Below, piece after piece: positions 63,611-64,000 of a stretch of 64,000 bases of DNA. This stretch comes from Chamaecyparis obtusa (lineage: Eukaryota; Streptophyta; Pinopsida; Cupressales; Cupressaceae). The stretch lies in the NCBI GenBank assembly GCA_027943335.1, contig BSBK01002159.1:1411501-1475500 (forward strand), in the 5' to 3' direction. The notes beneath the pieces were generated by a model, which was not told where the DNA came from, did no database searches, and worked only from the letters and a program-made list of their open reading frames with translations. The translations under genes were made by a program, and so were the position numbers. Positions within the stretch are counted from its first letter, which is position 1. Each line of letters begins with the position of its first letter.

Positions 63611-64000
63611 TATCGAACGGAGGTATGTATGGGCGATTTTAAAAAGTGAAGGCACAAATCAAGCAACAGTGTTCGTACGACAATGTTGAAAAGGAAAAGC
63701 CGAAGACATAATTATGAACTGTATGGTCGTACGGCAACTGGGAGAGACAAAGGAAGCTTAGGTACCGTACGGTTAGGGCATATAATATATCGGGCTTTGA
63801 ATTGTCAATGAAAGTTATTTATTTGTTCTTGATTCGGGTTCTTAAGTTCTACCAAAGAATGTATTTTATGTGTTAGTGTTCGGTTTTGGAACAGTTCCAA
63901 GAATCGTTACTTGGTTCACATTGATGGTGATAGTCGACATTAAAAGGTTCAGTTCGGGATTCATATCGAGTTTTGAATCGATTCTTTCTAAAGACTGTTA
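63611..64000 (+). other. 3' untranslated part of element D
   Basis: Non-coding, with CGTACGG motifs (for example 63728-63733 and 63767-63773). The 3' LTR start was not found before the window ends. Confidence 0.5.

Larger units (their letters stand above)
53627..64000 (+). mobile_element. Ty3/gypsy element D (5' LTR to 3' untranslated part)
   Basis: Order: 1444-bp LTR, primer binding site, leader ORF, gag with CCHC knuckles, protease, RT, (inserted solo LTR), RNase H, integrase, pol tail, repeat-rich 3' part. The 3' LTR is not reached by 64000. About ten stops or frameshifts make it inactive. It is the best-preserved member of the family to which H and M belong. No chromodomain was seen. Confidence 0.85.

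Overview
The window is plant nuclear DNA from a species with a very large, repeat-dense genome. A conifer or other gymnosperm is the best guess. The reasons are the deeply nested LTR retrotransposons, a single likely host exon stranded among them, and gag and unknown-protein families that I associate from memory with conifers. The species cannot be fixed from the sequence. All coordinates and homologies were read by eye.

Region 1-31,830 is one old Ty3/gypsy element (called H; same family as element D at 53,627-64,000). Insertions have broken it into pieces at 4,683-5,011, 11,223-12,537, 13,619-13,773 and 30,466-31,830. The insertions are: (1) a Copia-like solo LTR at 3,123-4,682; (2) a giant 6.2-kb solo LTR on the minus strand (GL1, 5,012-11,222, 5-bp duplication GGAAC); (3) another Copia-like solo LTR at 12,538-13,618; (4) a reversed giant LTR (GL2) of which only the two ends survive (13,774-13,875 and 29,609-30,465). 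Inside GL2 sits an element with giant LTRs (GE, 13,876-29,608). Inside GE's protease sits a small gag-protease element (M, 15,883-21,143, duplication AGGTC).

The most interesting content is in the giant LTRs. GL1 and the 6.9-kb 3' LTR of GE both carry, in their U3 part, a long open frame for homologous proteins of about 900-1,100 residues that are not gag, pol or an obvious env. Both frames end about 240-260 bp before a TATA box that should start the genomic RNA, and R-U5 is about 740-790 bp in both. A third copy (GL3, 48,763-51,426) is a deleted solo LTR with the same layout. The layout recalls retroviral genes in U3 such as MMTV sag, but in a plant gypsy lineage.

Region 32,197-35,794 is a complete hAT DNA transposon with a perfect 8-bp target duplication, a spliceable transposase gene (four coding exons, about 738 residues) and GC-rich subterminal DNA with a perfect 58-bp inverted repeat. 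Region 36,000-39,740 holds old degenerate sequence including a decayed gypsy reverse transcriptase.

Region 39,741-47,056 is a young chromovirus (CV) with near-identical 1.2-kb LTRs, duplication TTAAA and a gag-pol frame broken only by two TAG codons. It sits in an imperfect tandem array of 160-195-bp units. At 47,873-48,120 (minus) lies one exon of a pentatricopeptide-repeat-like host gene. No neighbouring exon was recognised, so the surrounding DNA may be a giant intron.

Region 53,627-64,000 is gypsy element D: 5' LTR, leader ORF, gag, protease, RT, RNase H and integrase, with several stops and a 2.1-kb solo LTR inserted between RT and RNase H. Its 3' LTR lies beyond the window. No rRNA, tRNA, CRISPR or prokaryotic feature was seen.
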